From NCBI GenBank assembly GCA_014529385.2, contig CM043958.1, positions 90,731,025 through 90,795,024 on the forward strand: a stretch of 64,000 nt of DNA, written 5' to 3'. Under the pieces are notes generated by a model. It was not told where the DNA came from. It searched no databases and was given only the letters and a program-made list of their open reading frames with translations. Shown here piece after piece: positions 1 through 10,908 of the stretch. The translations under genes were made by a program, and so were the position numbers. The stretch comes from Adiantum capillus-veneris (taxonomy: Eukaryota; Streptophyta; Polypodiopsida; Polypodiales; Pteridaceae). Position 1 is the first letter of the stretch. Each line of letters begins with the position of its first letter.

Positions 1-1394
1 CACCCAATAGCAAAGTTTGATGCATCAATATGCACATGAAAAGGTACATTCCAATCAGGTGTTCGCAGGATTGGAGCACTTGTTAGGGCCTTCTTTAATA
101 ACTCATAAGATTGATGACATTCTTCCGTCCAGTGAAACTTGATAAGAAGCTTGTACAATGGACGCGCTATCTCGGCAAAGTTTAAAATAAACCTTTGATA
201 ATAACCAACATGGCCCATAAATCTTTGAACTCCTTTATAGTTCGTAGGTGGTGGCAAATCGGCAATGGCTTTAATCTTACTCTCATCTGTGGATATCCCG
301 TTCTTGGACACTATATGCCCTAGAATGACTCTATGCTTAACCCAAAATTGGCATTTGAAAGGGTTCAATGAGATGCGATAAAATCTGCACCTTTCAAATA
401 TTTTTCGTAGATATAACAAATGCTTCTCCCAAGAAGAATAAACACAAAGGTCGTCTATGAAAGCTTCACAAAACTCCCTTAGAAATTCTTTAAACGCAGT
501 GTTTATTAATCGTTGGAATGTAGCAGGGGCATTTGTTAAGCCAAAAGCCATAACACGAAATGCAAACACTCCAAACTCTGTGATAAAAGCAGTTTTAGCT
601 TGGTCCTCTAATGCAATTGTGATTTGATTGTAACCAGAGTACCCATCTAAAAAGCTATAAGCTTCCTTGCCCGCAACTCTTTCAAGCACATGTTCTGAAT
701 ATGGCAAGGGATAATGATCTCTCCTAGTGGCTGCATTAACTTTCTTGAGGTCCACGCACACTCTTAGTTTCCCATTCTTTTTTGGCACAATGACTATTGG
801 AGAAACCCATTCTGAGTGCTCAATAGGGTATATGAATCCACATTGGATAAGTTTTTCAATCTCCTCTTGTAAAATTTTGGCGTACTTAGGGTTCATTGGA
901 TAGGTTCGTTGCTGGACGGGTTTAGCAGTGTTGATCATGGGAATTGTATGTTGCGCCACAGAAGGTGGAACGCCCTTCATTTCATGATATGTCCAAGCAA
1001 AGATATCCTTGTATTCCTTGAGGAGCTCCTTAAGTACAGCCTCTTCAGTTTCGGTAAGGTCTTGAGCAATAAAGACTGGTTTAGACTCCTCACTTGGTTC
1101 TGCTAATTCTATCTCTTTAACTACCGCTGGACCATCATAGACTCCCCTGCTTCCATTGGTAGGTATTCGTTGGGCTTTGGCATACACAACCTTTCGCTCC
1201 CCCGTGGTATAAGATTTAAAATGTTCAGGAGCCATATGTAAGTCAGCAGGCTCTTGTCCTGACAGAGACCTTTCTTTTAGTTCTGCCTCCTTTTGTTGTT
1301 GAGCTAACTCTCGGTTTTGACGTCTTCTTATAGTTCGACTCAATTTCGGCTCTGTAACCTCCAATTGAGCGAGGTCAATGGGTCGCGAGCTGCA
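1..1394 (-). CDS. Element A pol: reverse transcriptase, partial (runs off left edge)
   Basis: Open on the minus strand from just below the stop at 1395 to base 1. A pre-RT linker is followed by RT. Visible motifs are VVPKKNGKLRVCVDLKKVN (fingers), FLDGYSGYNQI (palm, first catalytic Asp), AFGLTNAPATFQRLI, and the YxDD box written as FIDD (about 440-455). Then come LGHIVSKNGI and the start of the RNase H connection (HIDASNFAIG) at the edge. It would copy the element RNA into DNA in the virus-like particle. No stop is seen inside this stretch, so RT is the best-preserved part of element A. The open stretch is joined to the protease only across two stop codons (1395 and 1527). Confidence 0.9.
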
Positions 1395-1526
1395 CTACAT
1401 GACACTCTGGAGATGTTTACCCCAATTGTCTACTAGCTTTCGATGAGTATCACATGCCCCTAGATAGCTAAGCCATTCTGCAGTAGATCTTTCCTTGTTT
1501 ATCCTAGCTCTCACATTTGCTCGATA

Positions 1527-2621
1527 TCATCGTCTCTTATATGACCTTTGTTTCTTGTTAAGGTTTTGATTTTGGTAAATGTTTGAACTCGACTCGCCTG
1601 ATAGGTCTTCGCTTGTATCTTCTTCACTCTCATATAAATTACCATAGACGGTCGTACTAGGCCTTGAGTATTTATTTTCTATACTTGGTTCACTCGATGT
1701 TTCCTCAGGTTCTGAATCCATTTCTTCCTGAGATTCCGTTTCCGATGTGTATTGGCCTGAAGCCTTTGAGGAATCATCAGTTTCACTCTCAGGTAGGTGT
1801 GCCTCTTTCTTATCATCGGATGTTACATGCGCTACACCTAACATGTTTACTGGTGCAATGTGTGGTATCTCTTCCCCATCCGGTGTTACCCAAGTTGTTC
1901 CTCTAGCTCCCCATGTATCTATAGTTGCCGCTAGGTGCACCCAATCGACATTGTCTGACTCAGCCATTCCGGGTAGGATATCCATATAAGGAGAGTTCTC
2001 CCCAATATCCGTGTCTTCGTTACATGTGTAACAATACTGTAATGGGCCTGAGTGAATTGTTGTGTCTGATCGATTATCAATGATGAATTTATTTCCTAGA
2101 GGATGCGTTCGACCACTTAAAAGATCAACTCGAATGACATAGTCTTGGAACTGTAAGTAGACGTGGTTTTTGGACCAGTCATGCACCATTTTTGCTTCCC
2201 TCATGAATGGACTCCCTAAGATCATCTCAAATGACATAGGATGCTTGGAAAAATCCATAACAATGAAAGTTTGCCTTACCTTGTGTCCCAAGACCTTGAT
2301 CTTGAGATCCTTTAGCATTCCAATAGGCGTAAAAATAGATCCATTAGCCATTTTTACCACTACGCTTGTGGCTTCAAGGTGAGGTCTCCCCATAGACTCC
2401 CAAAAACTCTTTGTCACCATGCTGACTCCCGCACCACCGCCAAGGACCCCCTTTACAATTAATCCTTTAATAGTGATTGGTAGAGTAGCATTAGATTCAT
2501 CACCTTCAAAGTATTTCCCCAACTTAATAACGGGTATTTCAATTACAGATTCATGTCCCGCTAGGTCAGATGGTGGTGCTAAATGTTCCTCATCATTCAT
2601 CACCGAGTCAGGTTTGTTCAT
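1527..2621 (-). pseudogene. Element A pol: retropepsin-like aspartic protease, active site changed
   Basis: A 364-codon open stretch in the same frame as the RT. The retropepsin region reads GVLGGGAGVSMVT, then IMVMDF-like and ILGSPFMREAKMVHDW motifs that match the protease of element B (ILGRPFMHQLKMVQDW). Related plant elements have D at the third residue (VLDGGAGV type). Here the codon at 2439-2441 is GGC, Gly instead of the catalytic Asp, a one-base change. The C-terminal half is acidic and Ser-rich, like a linker. It would mature gag-pol; as it stands it should be inactive. Confidence 0.8.
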
Positions 2622-2677
2622 ATGTGCAAACTGTGGTAATCCGGCCTATAATTCTCCATTGAGAAGCGCTCGCAGTG

Positions 2678-3853
2678 CTAGGAATAATTCTGGATCTCCG
2701 TATAACTTAATATGATAGTTGTACGTGTTTCTGAGGACATGAAATCCATAAGCTTGGCAACATTTAATGGCATCTTGTGGGACGTAGGACCCTGACAAGA
2801 GAACGGTGAAGATGGAATCTCCACTTCCTCAAGGGGGTCAGGCATTCCCTCATTGAACATTCTCTCTAGTAGGAAAGGTGTGTCTCCACTTTCAGATGTC
2901 CTACCCTCACTCTCTTCCCGAATGATACTGGGTATAGATAACGGCCTGTAGTTCTTGTGAGGTTGAACTTGTGTGGGAAACATTGTGTCCGACATCTGGA
3001 TATGTTTGGGTTCAGGTTCTAATTTTCGTTGAGTTTCTTCCACCAAACCCCTCAGTTGTTGGACTCGTTCAATTTCCACTGTTGGGTTTGGATAGGTTCC
3101 AATCTTTCTCTTGCAATCCTCATTTTTTGTCTCTCGTGGCTTATCTTGGGGGCTAGCAACTGGGTGGTTTAACTTTGAATACTCTTTTGGTGTTCCTCGT
3201 AATTCCCTCTCGTGATCCTCCTCACTGGCTTTTTCCTTTGTAGTAACAGTTTTGGTCTCCGTGGTCTCTATCGAATCTGAGTCATCCTCAGGGTCATTCA
3301 TATACACGCGATCCTCTCCTGGCCCTATGTTAGTCTTTGAACTAGGTTTTGAGCTAGAAGCATTAAGGGATTTCTTTCTTCGTGTTTTCTTCTTTCTCGC
3401 TCGGCCAATGGATGCAGCATCTCTCTCTTCGAGGATGTAATTTTTCTTTTGGAGCATCGACCGTGTGAGTGCATTCACTGGTGCTATGTTTATAGTTGGT
3501 GATGTCCCATCAACAATCTCTATTATGTTCAATGGCGTGGTTTTCGGTGCGTTTGGATTGTTAGGACACTGTGCGATCAAATGATCTATGCCACAACGAT
3601 TACAAGTGAGTATTGGCATTGCCAATGCACTCCCTTGACTTGTTTGCATTAGTGCAGCATTCTTTTGCATTCTAATGGGGCACTCAGCTACTCGATGTGG
3701 TCCACCACATTCGTAGCACTGAAGAGGTGGTCTCCTGGCAAAACTATTAATGTTTTGGCCTCTTGCTGCAAGCGCAGTAGCTTGATATACCGGTTTGATT
3801 TGTCCCCAATGGTCTTCCATATAGTAAACACTCCTCAAGCATGTCGACTCCAT
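2678..3853 (-). pseudogene. Element A gag C-terminal part with two zinc knuckles
   Basis: Overlaps the upstream gag piece (3747-4571) in a different frame, so a frameshift separates them. It contains two CX2CX3HX4C knuckles (CYECGGPHRVAEC and CNRCGIDHLIAQC) followed by CPNNP and a basic, Lys/Arg-rich linker. Nucleocapsid knuckles bind the element RNA. The spacing with X3 rather than the usual X4 before His is shared with element B, so it is a family trait and not damage. The downstream part is a charged linker before the protease. Confidence 0.7.
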
Positions 3854-4571
3854 AGGTGATACTAGAGTCTATGTCTTCTTCGCAATCTACATAAGTACTA
3901 GATGACTCGCAACCTATTTGGTTCATAGGTGTAACTCTTGGATGAGGGGGTTGCGGTCCTAGCACTGGAGGTGGCAACGGTGTGGTTTGGACCACATTTT
4001 GGGTTCTAGGGACCATGTGCTGTAATGGCAACTGTTGCTCCATGGGTGGGGTAGGCATCAATGCAGGAACTCGAGGTGAGTCTGCCCAAGATATAGGCGG
4101 TCTATTTTCCATGATGCGTTTAAGCATTAGGCAATCCTTTGCTTGATGGCCATACCTACCACACGCGTTACAAGTCCCGTTAAACTTTACTCTGAAAGTA
4201 GGGCACTCACTCGTAGTATGTGGGCCCAAGCAAATTGAGCACCATTGTTGCTCCCTTCTCGGATACATATGAGTGTTTTGTGGAGCACGATTACCCCTAA
4301 GGATTTCTTGGATGGCCTTGGTGAGATTTGCCAAAGTCATCTCAGATATCGTTTGCCCTTTCACGATTGGCTTTATCTTCATTGGCTCATGCCCTGACGC
4401 TTGCGAGCTACTAGACTTCGGCTCGGCAGACACTCTTTCTCCTGCAATCATTAAATTATCCTCCAATTGGATTGCATTCATGGTGACTGCTTCCCAAGTA
4501 GTGATACCTCTAATGACTAGGCCATTATAGATACTTTCATGTCGTAGTCCCCTAATGAATCTATCGAGCAA
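3747..4571 (-). pseudogene. Element A gag middle part with zinc knuckles
   Basis: Continues the capsid region (LDRFIRGLRHESIYNGL) in the same frame as the upstream piece after the stop at 4605, then two more knuckles: CSICLGPHTTSEC (CX2CX3HX4C) and CNACGRYGHQAKDC (canonical CX2CX4HX4C). With the two in the next piece, element A gag has four knuckles in two pairs. A Pro-rich stretch follows. The first codon listed by simple ORF calling here is TTG inside the domain, so this is a fragment of a longer gag. Confidence 0.75.
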
Positions 4572-4604
4572 TTGGTTGTTGTTGAATCGCTCGTTTGGAT
4601 TGCA

Positions 4605-5732
4605 TCAAGAATTCAAATTCTTTAGGCGACTAATGAAGTCTCTCACGGATTCACCTTCTTCTCGTTGGGCTTTCTGGAGCTGAGAGGCTACATCCCAAAG
4701 TACTCCCTCTCGTATGTATTCTTTTAAGAACAGTCTCCTAAGAGTAGAGTAGATCGTTTTCTCTTCTACTCTTAAGGTTCTATACCAATCTCCAGCCTTT
4801 TCGCTTAGGGTCAAACTCAAAGCCTTACACTTATGTAGCTCATTGTGCTCTTCCAAGGAATCGCACACATGTTCAAAGACTTCCATATGCTTTCTAGCAT
4901 CTCCGTCTCCACTGAATTTTTGTGTGAGCTTAGCTACTTGAACTGCCTTGCTCCTAGGCTCTCTATCAGGCGCACTACGCATGTTTTCCGCAATAGAGCG
5001 ACCGATAGTTTGAGCAAATGCTACCAAATCTCCTATTTGAGTAGGTATAATGGGTGTATGTGCTCCTGGAACCACATGTGAGATGGGAGTTGGCCTTGGC
5101 CTTGGCATACGCGCGGCTCTTGGGTCCCATATTTCGTATGGTGGTGTACCAGACGGTGGTCCAAAGTTTACAGGCGTGGCCCTAGGCATAGGGGGTGCCT
5201 GATATGGCATGTTATTATTAAATGGCATGGCTCCACTTGTATAAGAGCTTGGATAATTCCATTGTGGATTGTAAGCTCTTGGAATAACCGGAGGTGTAGG
5301 AGCTACATGAGGCTGAGGTACGACAGGTTCACATGAATGATACATACATGTAGGTATAGTTGGGGGCACTGTGCTACTAGGCATCGACGCAGTATTAACA
5401 AATGAACTCCATGGTGTACTTCTTGTCATGCTCACCACTGGGATATGCATGGCAGCCGTAGTGTCATTAAGAGAAAGATGAGCTAGATCTGGGAAGGTAA
5501 AGCTGCCACTTGTGGGCTCAGATTGTACTGAGGCTCCTGGCGAAACAACATATGGAGGATCAATGGGGCTCACTGAGGGAGTCTCCAGTTGTGATAGGGT
5601 TGGTTGGTTGGCCTTTCCCATATCCAAGAATCTCATTAGGCCTGTTGAAGGCATGTTGATCCCTCGCCGCGAAGAAGAAGGAGACGCCGCTACGTCGCGC
5701 TCAACCGCTTCACCGTCGTCGTGCCGCCGCAA
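4605..5732 (-). pseudogene. Element A gag N-terminal and capsid part
   Basis: A Pro/Ser/Thr-rich N-terminus leads into a retrotransposon gag domain (KLTQKFSGDGDARKHMEVFE, LSEKAGDWYRTL, EEGESVRDFISRLKNL). This domain assembles the capsid. It ends in TGA at 4605-4607 and continues in the same frame into the next gag piece, so the stop is a nonsense change, possibly CGA to TGA. The most credible start is the ATG near 5654 (MPSTGLMRF); the farther upstream start is only TTG. A TATA-like box lies about 220 bases upstream. Confidence 0.8.
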
Positions 5733-5872
5733 TGCTCGATCGCACTCTCTCTCTCTCTTTCATATACACACACACAAGGAGGTGAAGAAGAAGAAGATGG
5801 AGATGGAGATGGAGCAAGAGCACTCTTCTATTGCACAAATGAGAGAATAAGTGAATTTTAGTTTTAGTTGGC

Positions 5873-5880
5873 TTTTATAT
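5873..5880 (-). promoter_or_regulatory. TATA-like box upstream of element A gag
   Basis: Minus strand reads ATATAAAAGC, preceded by GGTGAGCTC. It lies about 220 bases upstream of the likely gag ATG, the position expected for an LTR promoter. Similar TATA plus GGTGAG arrangements occur at 14158, 51382 and 54175 on the same strand. Confidence 0.4.
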
Positions 5881-5972
5881 GAGCTCACCTCATTCACACT
5901 TGGGCGCCCATGCTTAGCCAACTAATCCCTTGAATGTCCCAGTTAGAGTGTGCCTCTCATCGGCGATCACTC

Positions 5973-7090
5973 TTACCCTTTTCCTATTGGTCCGACAAGC
6001 CCGGTACCTGACTCTACCAAATACATAATACACGTCCGTCGTAGGTGATGGGGTGTCCGTGAGCCGTGAGGGTTAACATTGGTGGTTTTCGATGGTGAGG
6101 TTATGTTGAAGCTGCATGGTCCAAACAAAAGTAATTGTAGAAGACGTGCCCTTTGACAGTGGCCTCTAGAAGTTGTGACCCTGCCTTGTCTTGTGATTGA
6201 GGGCTTTGTTTTGGTTGCCACTGAAATTGCTTGGATGTGGTCTTCATTGTCGAGGCATCCCGTGAGCGAGTCTATTTTGGTTTCCATACCCACTTGACTT
6301 CTTTTGGTTGTCGATGTTGAGATTGGATTGGCCTAGGTTGCTCGACAAAAGCCTTGGGCGGTTTGTCGAGGTTGGGTTTCTGTTGATGCATCGTGGGTGG
6401 GCTTGCATTGCCATGTCGTTTGGGTATCCATAAGTCCTTCGGATTGGTTTGCATAATGGAATTTTTAACCCAAATTTCCTGACCACCGTTGGAGAACATT
6501 GCTGGATTGGATTAGGTTGTGATTGGAGAGGTTCCCATACGAGGTCTGATTGTACGAAGGGTGTGGCGAAAGATTGGTCATCTTGCTTGAGCTGCAAAGT
6601 ATCATCATGTCAGTTTGGTGTGGCTTGATAAGTGTGCATCCACGGTAGTCCCAGAAAATCTGCTTCATTAAGATCCTTATCCCCGACCACATGAAATTGA
6701 TGAGGATAAACTGTTCCATCAACAATTATTGGTAGATTTACATGTCCTAGACTGTCCATTGTGCCTTTGTTTTCCACTTTGAACCCCATAGTATTTGGCG
6801 TTGAAGGTTCCTTTGTGAATTTCCTGAAAGCGGAGTAGTTGACAACATTTGCTCTTGCCTCAGTGTCCACTAATGCACGCTCGGTGGTGCCATCGGCAAG
6901 GTGCAGCATAATGTGTAAATCCATGCCACCTAACCATGTAGCCTTCGTTTGTATGGATGCTATTGGAGGGGAATTGGTACAATTGTTCTGTTGGTCATTC
7001 CTTTGAAGTTTTGCCCGCTCCTTTCGCTTTAATATTTTGATTTTGGCTTCTTGCTGTGCCTGTTTTGAATGTCATGGACTTGACTTCTGC
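5973..7090 (-). pseudogene. gag-pro fragment of another LTR retroelement
   Basis: The 6610-6924 stretch is retropepsin-like: TTERALVDTEARANVV with DTE in place of DTG, then PIIVDGTVYPHQFHVV and ADFLGLPWM. The glycine of the D-T-G active site is Glu, a one-base change. A basic Lys/Arg-rich segment lies upstream (about 6960-7060). Downstream (6244-6597) is an unrecognised basic tail with frame changes. It differs from the proteases of both elements A and B, so it is a separate fragment lying between them. Confidence 0.55.
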
Positions 7091-7112
7091 ACTGATCTAC
7101 GACATGTATTGT

Positions 7113-8260
7113 TTAGAGTTCCTCTAGTGTCAGTGGAAGAAGATATTTCTTTAATCTGCAGCCACTCATCCAATTAGGCATCTCCTCACCTACTGCTAAT
7201 GTTGTAAGCTTGATGGCACCACTTTTTGATATATCGTGTATTACAAAAGGCCCCATCCCTCGCTTTTTGAGCTTTTTGGAGTGTTGTTTGAGGGTAGACA
7301 CCAAAACGTAATCCCCTTTTTGGAACTTCTTGCAAATCATATATTGATCATAGGAAGATTTCATTTGTTTTCTCTGAGCATATATCCCGGCTATTGCTCT
7401 TACTCTGTTTTTATTCAATTGCTCCAGGGTGTCTAGTCTCTCCTCCGACAGCCATCCTAATTGTGTTGCGACTCGTAGTGTTTTAATTAACAATTCCATG
7501 GGTAGAATTGCATTAATCCCGAACACAAGGTTAAAAGGAGTCGTCCCGATGGAAGTTTTAAAAGCTACTCTATAAGCCCATAATGCAGTGTGTAGCTTTT
7601 GATCCCAATCATTTCTTGAATCACTAACTATTTTAGTGAGCACTGTGCATAAGATTTTGTTGGTGCTCTTGGCTTTGTCCGTTAGCTTGTGGGTGATAGG
7701 GTGTTGATTTGCGATTGATCACCATGAATTTTTCAAGTAAGCTTTCAATGACGTTGTTCAAAAAGTGTGTTCCCCTGTCGCTCACTATTTCAATGGGTAG
7801 ACCACATCTGGTAAAGATATGTTCGAAAAGGAACTGATCCGTGGTTTGTGCATTGTTTTTTTATGTTGCCTTTGCTTCTACCCATTTGGTCATGTAATCT
7901 GTTGCTACTATGATGTATTGTGCGTGCAACCTATATGCAGGTGGTATGATGGGGCCAATAAAGTTGACACCCCATTTGGCAAAAGCGTGTACTCCCATCA
8001 TTGGCCGTAATGGCATTTCATCTCTCCAAAGGGGTGGTTTTGTGCGTTGAAAGTCATCACATCGTTTGACATAGACCTTTGCATCCCTAAACAGGGTTGG
8101 CCACCATATGCCCAAGTGAAGTACTAGCTTTGCCTTTTTATTAGAAGAGAAATGTCCCCCTGGATGGCCTGAGTGTGCCTGTTCTAGGATAGAGAAATAT
8201 TCGCTTTCCGTAGCACACAATCGTAGTTGTTCATCCTTTACCCGTCTATACAATTGGTTT
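7113..8260 (-). pseudogene. Element B integrase (HHCC, core, C-terminal domain), catalytically damaged
   Basis: The N-terminal zinc-finger region has AHSGHPGGHF then RCDDFQRTK, where the second Cys of CxxC is Phe. In the core the first catalytic Asp (WGxDFxGP) is Asn (WGVNFIGP, codon 7963-7965). The second Asp is kept (SDRGTHF), and the Glu after the NGQ motif is Lys (7668-7670) beside a one-base insertion near 7674. The C-terminal domain (7113-7643) has YVLVSTLK and KRGMGPFVIHDI. The enzyme inserts element cDNA into the genome; with two of three catalytic residues replaced this copy cannot do so. Confidence 0.85.
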
Positions 8261-8279
8261 GCGATAAGCTAAAAATGTT

Positions 8280-8680
8280 TTGCTTCTTCTGCTACAATTC
8301 TCGTTCATGCATTATTCCATCCCTCTGTTTTTTAAGTACTCGATTATGTGAGTACTCCATTTGGGTGCTTGTACTACTCGAAACCGGGTGGCATGTTCCA
8401 CTGGATGTTGCTTTGTATAGATATCACATGAATTTACATAAGTATGGATGTTGTTTTCCATTTTTTGCTAGTAGACTCCTAGTCTCTTTAGTCTTTGGTA
8501 GGTTTACAATTCTCCACTGTGAAACCCCGTATGTTATATATGAGCTTGTTTGAGGTAGTATTCGTATTCTTTTGGCTGTACACATAGTCGCAAAATCCCA
8601 TCCTTACTGTGCTTGTACAGTCATCCTGCTAAAAGCTAGATATTTCTTGCTTGATGTATTATTGATGGTTGTCTTTCCAC
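8280..8680 (-). pseudogene. Element B: second zinc-finger-like module upstream of integrase
   Basis: Minus strand reads HTGFHSGEL, a gap of about 30 residues, then CDIYTKQ (8410-8535), an HHCC-like pattern with the last Cys replaced by Tyr. It is followed by RVVQAPKWSTHIIEYLKN, which leads into the ordinary integrase finger at about 8180. Two stops interrupt it. Only about 300 bases separate the RT box from this module, so the RNase H domain expected here is absent. Confidence 0.45.
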
Positions 8681-9677
8681 CTGTAATGATTTGATTGTGA
8701 GTAGAGAAATGACCTCTTCACTCCCTTACCATGAAGACACATTTTTCAGGGTTTAAGAAAATACGATAAATTCTTCACTTTTCAAAGACTTACCCTAGAT
8801 GCGTTATGTGATCACTTCTTAGGTGAGAATGAACACAAAGATCATCCATGTATATCTCTAAAAATTGTATGAGATATTCCTTGAATGCATAACTCATTAG
8901 TCTTTGAAAAGTGGCAGGTGCATTGGTCAGGCAAAAAGGCATTACCTTGTATGCAAATATGCCCCACTCTGTTGCAAAAGCTATCTTATGCTGATCTTCT
9001 GCTTTGATAGTTAACTGGTTGTAGCCAAAGAACCCATCTAAAAAACTATAGGCCTCCTTACCCGCAACTCTCTCAATAACATGATTTGCTATTGGGAGTG
9101 AATAGTTGTCCCGGATGGTGGCAGCATTTACCTATTTGAGGTTTACACAGATATGCAATTTGCCATTCTTTTTGGGTACTACCACAATCAGGGACACCCA
9201 GTCGATGTGATCAATCTCGTAGATAAACTCTGCATCCTTCAGTTTGTCTATTTCTTCCTTAATTTTCTTGGCAAAAGTCTCATTGTATGTATAAGGACGT
9301 TGTATGTATGATCTGGCATCACTTTTAAGGGGTATCGTGTGCTAATAGATCTTTGGATCTATCCCCTTTAGGTCTTTGTATGACCAAGCAAACACATCTT
9401 TATACCGGTTGAGTGTATCTATTAGAAGCCACTCTTCTTCTTCAATGAGGTCCGTGGCAATGTATGCCAGTTTAGGTTCCTCGCCTGGTTCTGCTAAGTT
9501 TATGCATTTGACTTTTTTAGGCCCATCATATGAAGTTCCAGGCTCTTTTGGGTCTCGTTTGAGTTTCTGCACCATAATTTTTCTAAGTGTACTTCTTGTA
9601 GTGGAAAGGTGCATAAAATTTATCATCGTTTGATTCCTCATCAATTTCCAACTCTGTTGTTCAAAATTCTTTTTCAA
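8680..9677 (-). pseudogene. Element B pre-RT linker and reverse transcriptase with stops
   Basis: The pre-RT linker (9342-9677: LAEPGEEPKLAYIATDLIEEE, RYKDVFAWSYKDLKGI) ends in a stop at 9342. RT follows: VVVPKKNGKLHICVNLK, then a stop, YSFLDGFFGYNQLTIK, PFCLTNAPATFQRLM and the catalytic box YMDD (about 8845-8860). Further stops lie in the thumb region. The wording parallels element A closely, but YMDD here matches the usual form while A has FIDD. Confidence 0.8.
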
Positions 9678-10065
9678 TTCATTGTACTTGTTTTTGTGCT
9701 ATATTTGGAACAACTTTGTTGCTTTTTTGGAAATACTCTCTGTTACTGGTTTTTGTTTGTTCTTCTTTTTTATTTCTGTTTTGTTTGAGCCAGGTTTCAT
9801 GTACCTTTTTGATATCCCATCTTTAAGGCAATCTATTGCTTCAACCAGCATTAAGTATTGTGTTTTGTCGGTTAACAGAGGTACTGAATATTCTTTTGTT
9901 TTATTTTGTTTGTTCATGTGCTATTCCGATATATACACTGTCTTCAAGGATTTTGGTTCGAAAAATCATGGTAGACCACTTGTCGATCCTTCCATTTGAT
10001 GTTTTGATTTGAGCACTAGAAAGCTCGTCGTCTGTGTTGTCCTGTAACAGCTTATCCATGGAGTC

Positions 10066-10857
10066 CTAGGATGCTTCTTCATCTGTTTGGTCAAGGTCCC
10101 TTACTGAGATCTCATCCACTATGCGTCGATAATCTACAACCCCTTCCCGGTCACGGACTTCCAATTCTGATTTTGGATTTAGGCTGACACTCATCATTTG
10201 GAATGGAATGATATCATATCCTTCCTCGTCACAAAATTTGGTCGGGGTCATCTCATTCATGTATACATCAAGAGTGACCAGTATCTGTTGCCATCCAAAA
10301 GGTTTGAACATCTCTTTTGAAAAAGGCTTTGGTACATATGCCTCATCTTGTGTTGACCTGTCATGAATGCAATCCTCTTTTTTTAAACTATCACCTTCAG
10401 AAGCTTTAGCTGTGTAATTATGAGCTTTGTTTTGCAGCCAAGCCGGTATTTCTCCTTCTTGGTCAGTTGTGGAGTTTATTTCCTCTCCTGGGGTTTGTTC
10501 CACATCTCTATAGCTATGGTCTGTGACACTGATCTTCGTAGTGACATACTTGTTTCTTAGGTAGATGTAGTCGTAACCCCAATCTTGTACCATTTTGAGC
10601 TGATGCATAAATGGTCTGCCCAATATGATATCGAAATTGCTACTCTCATCGAAATTCATAATGGCGAACGTGTGTTCATATGCAATTCTGCAAGAGGTTA
10701 CTACAATTTGCTCCAAAATGCCAATAGGTCTCTCCAGATACCCATTTGCTAATTGAAGTTTCATTCTAGTTTTTTGGAGAGCAGGTTTTTCCCATTTTTT
10801 CCACATTGCTTTGGTGGTTATGGCTATTCTGACTCCACTATCCAATATTGCTATCAA
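10066..10857 (-). CDS. Element B retropepsin-like protease region
   Basis: 264 codons. The active site reads AILDSGVRIAITT: the catalytic Asp-Ser-Gly is intact, unlike in element A, but the next residue is Val instead of Ala. The flap and C-terminal motifs FAIMNF and IILGRPFMHQLKMVQDW match element A. The remainder is an acidic linker toward the pre-RT region. A stop just upstream (about 10,915) separates it from the gag-pol linker. Confidence 0.7.
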   Translation of the reverse strand: MIAILDSGVRIAITTKAMWKKWEKPALQKTRMKLQLANGYLERPIGILEQIVVTSCRIAYEHTFAIMNFDESSNFDIILGRPFMHQLKMVQDWGYDYIYLRNKYVTTKISVTDHSYRDVEQTPGEEINSTTDQEGEIPAWLQNKAHNYTAKASEGDSLKKEDCIHDRSTQDEAYVPKPFSKEMFKPFGWQQILVTLDVYMNEMTPTKFCDEEGYDIIPFQMMSVSLNPKSELEVRDREGVVDYRRIVDEISVRDLDQTDEEAS

Positions 10858-10908
10858 CTTTACGTCTTTGTACTCAACAAGCAGGATAGTATTTCCTTCT
10901 TCTCCTTA

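Larger units (their letters stand above)
1..5860 (-). mobile_element. Element A: decayed Ty3/gypsy LTR retrotransposon, 5' part to RT
   Basis: Read on the minus strand the order is gag (5732 to about 2680), aspartic protease (2621-1527) and reverse transcriptase (1394 to the window edge). RNase H starts at the very edge and integrase would lie outside the window. The coding frame is interrupted by a stop at 4605, a frameshift near 3750-3850, another frame change near 2650, and stops at 1527 and 1395. Order and motifs are those of Ty3/gypsy (Metaviridae). The RT box wording (FLDGYSGYNQI) resembles Athila/Tat-type plant elements, which is an inference from memory. No clear LTR boundary or primer site was found near 5.9 kb. 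Confidence 0.85.
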
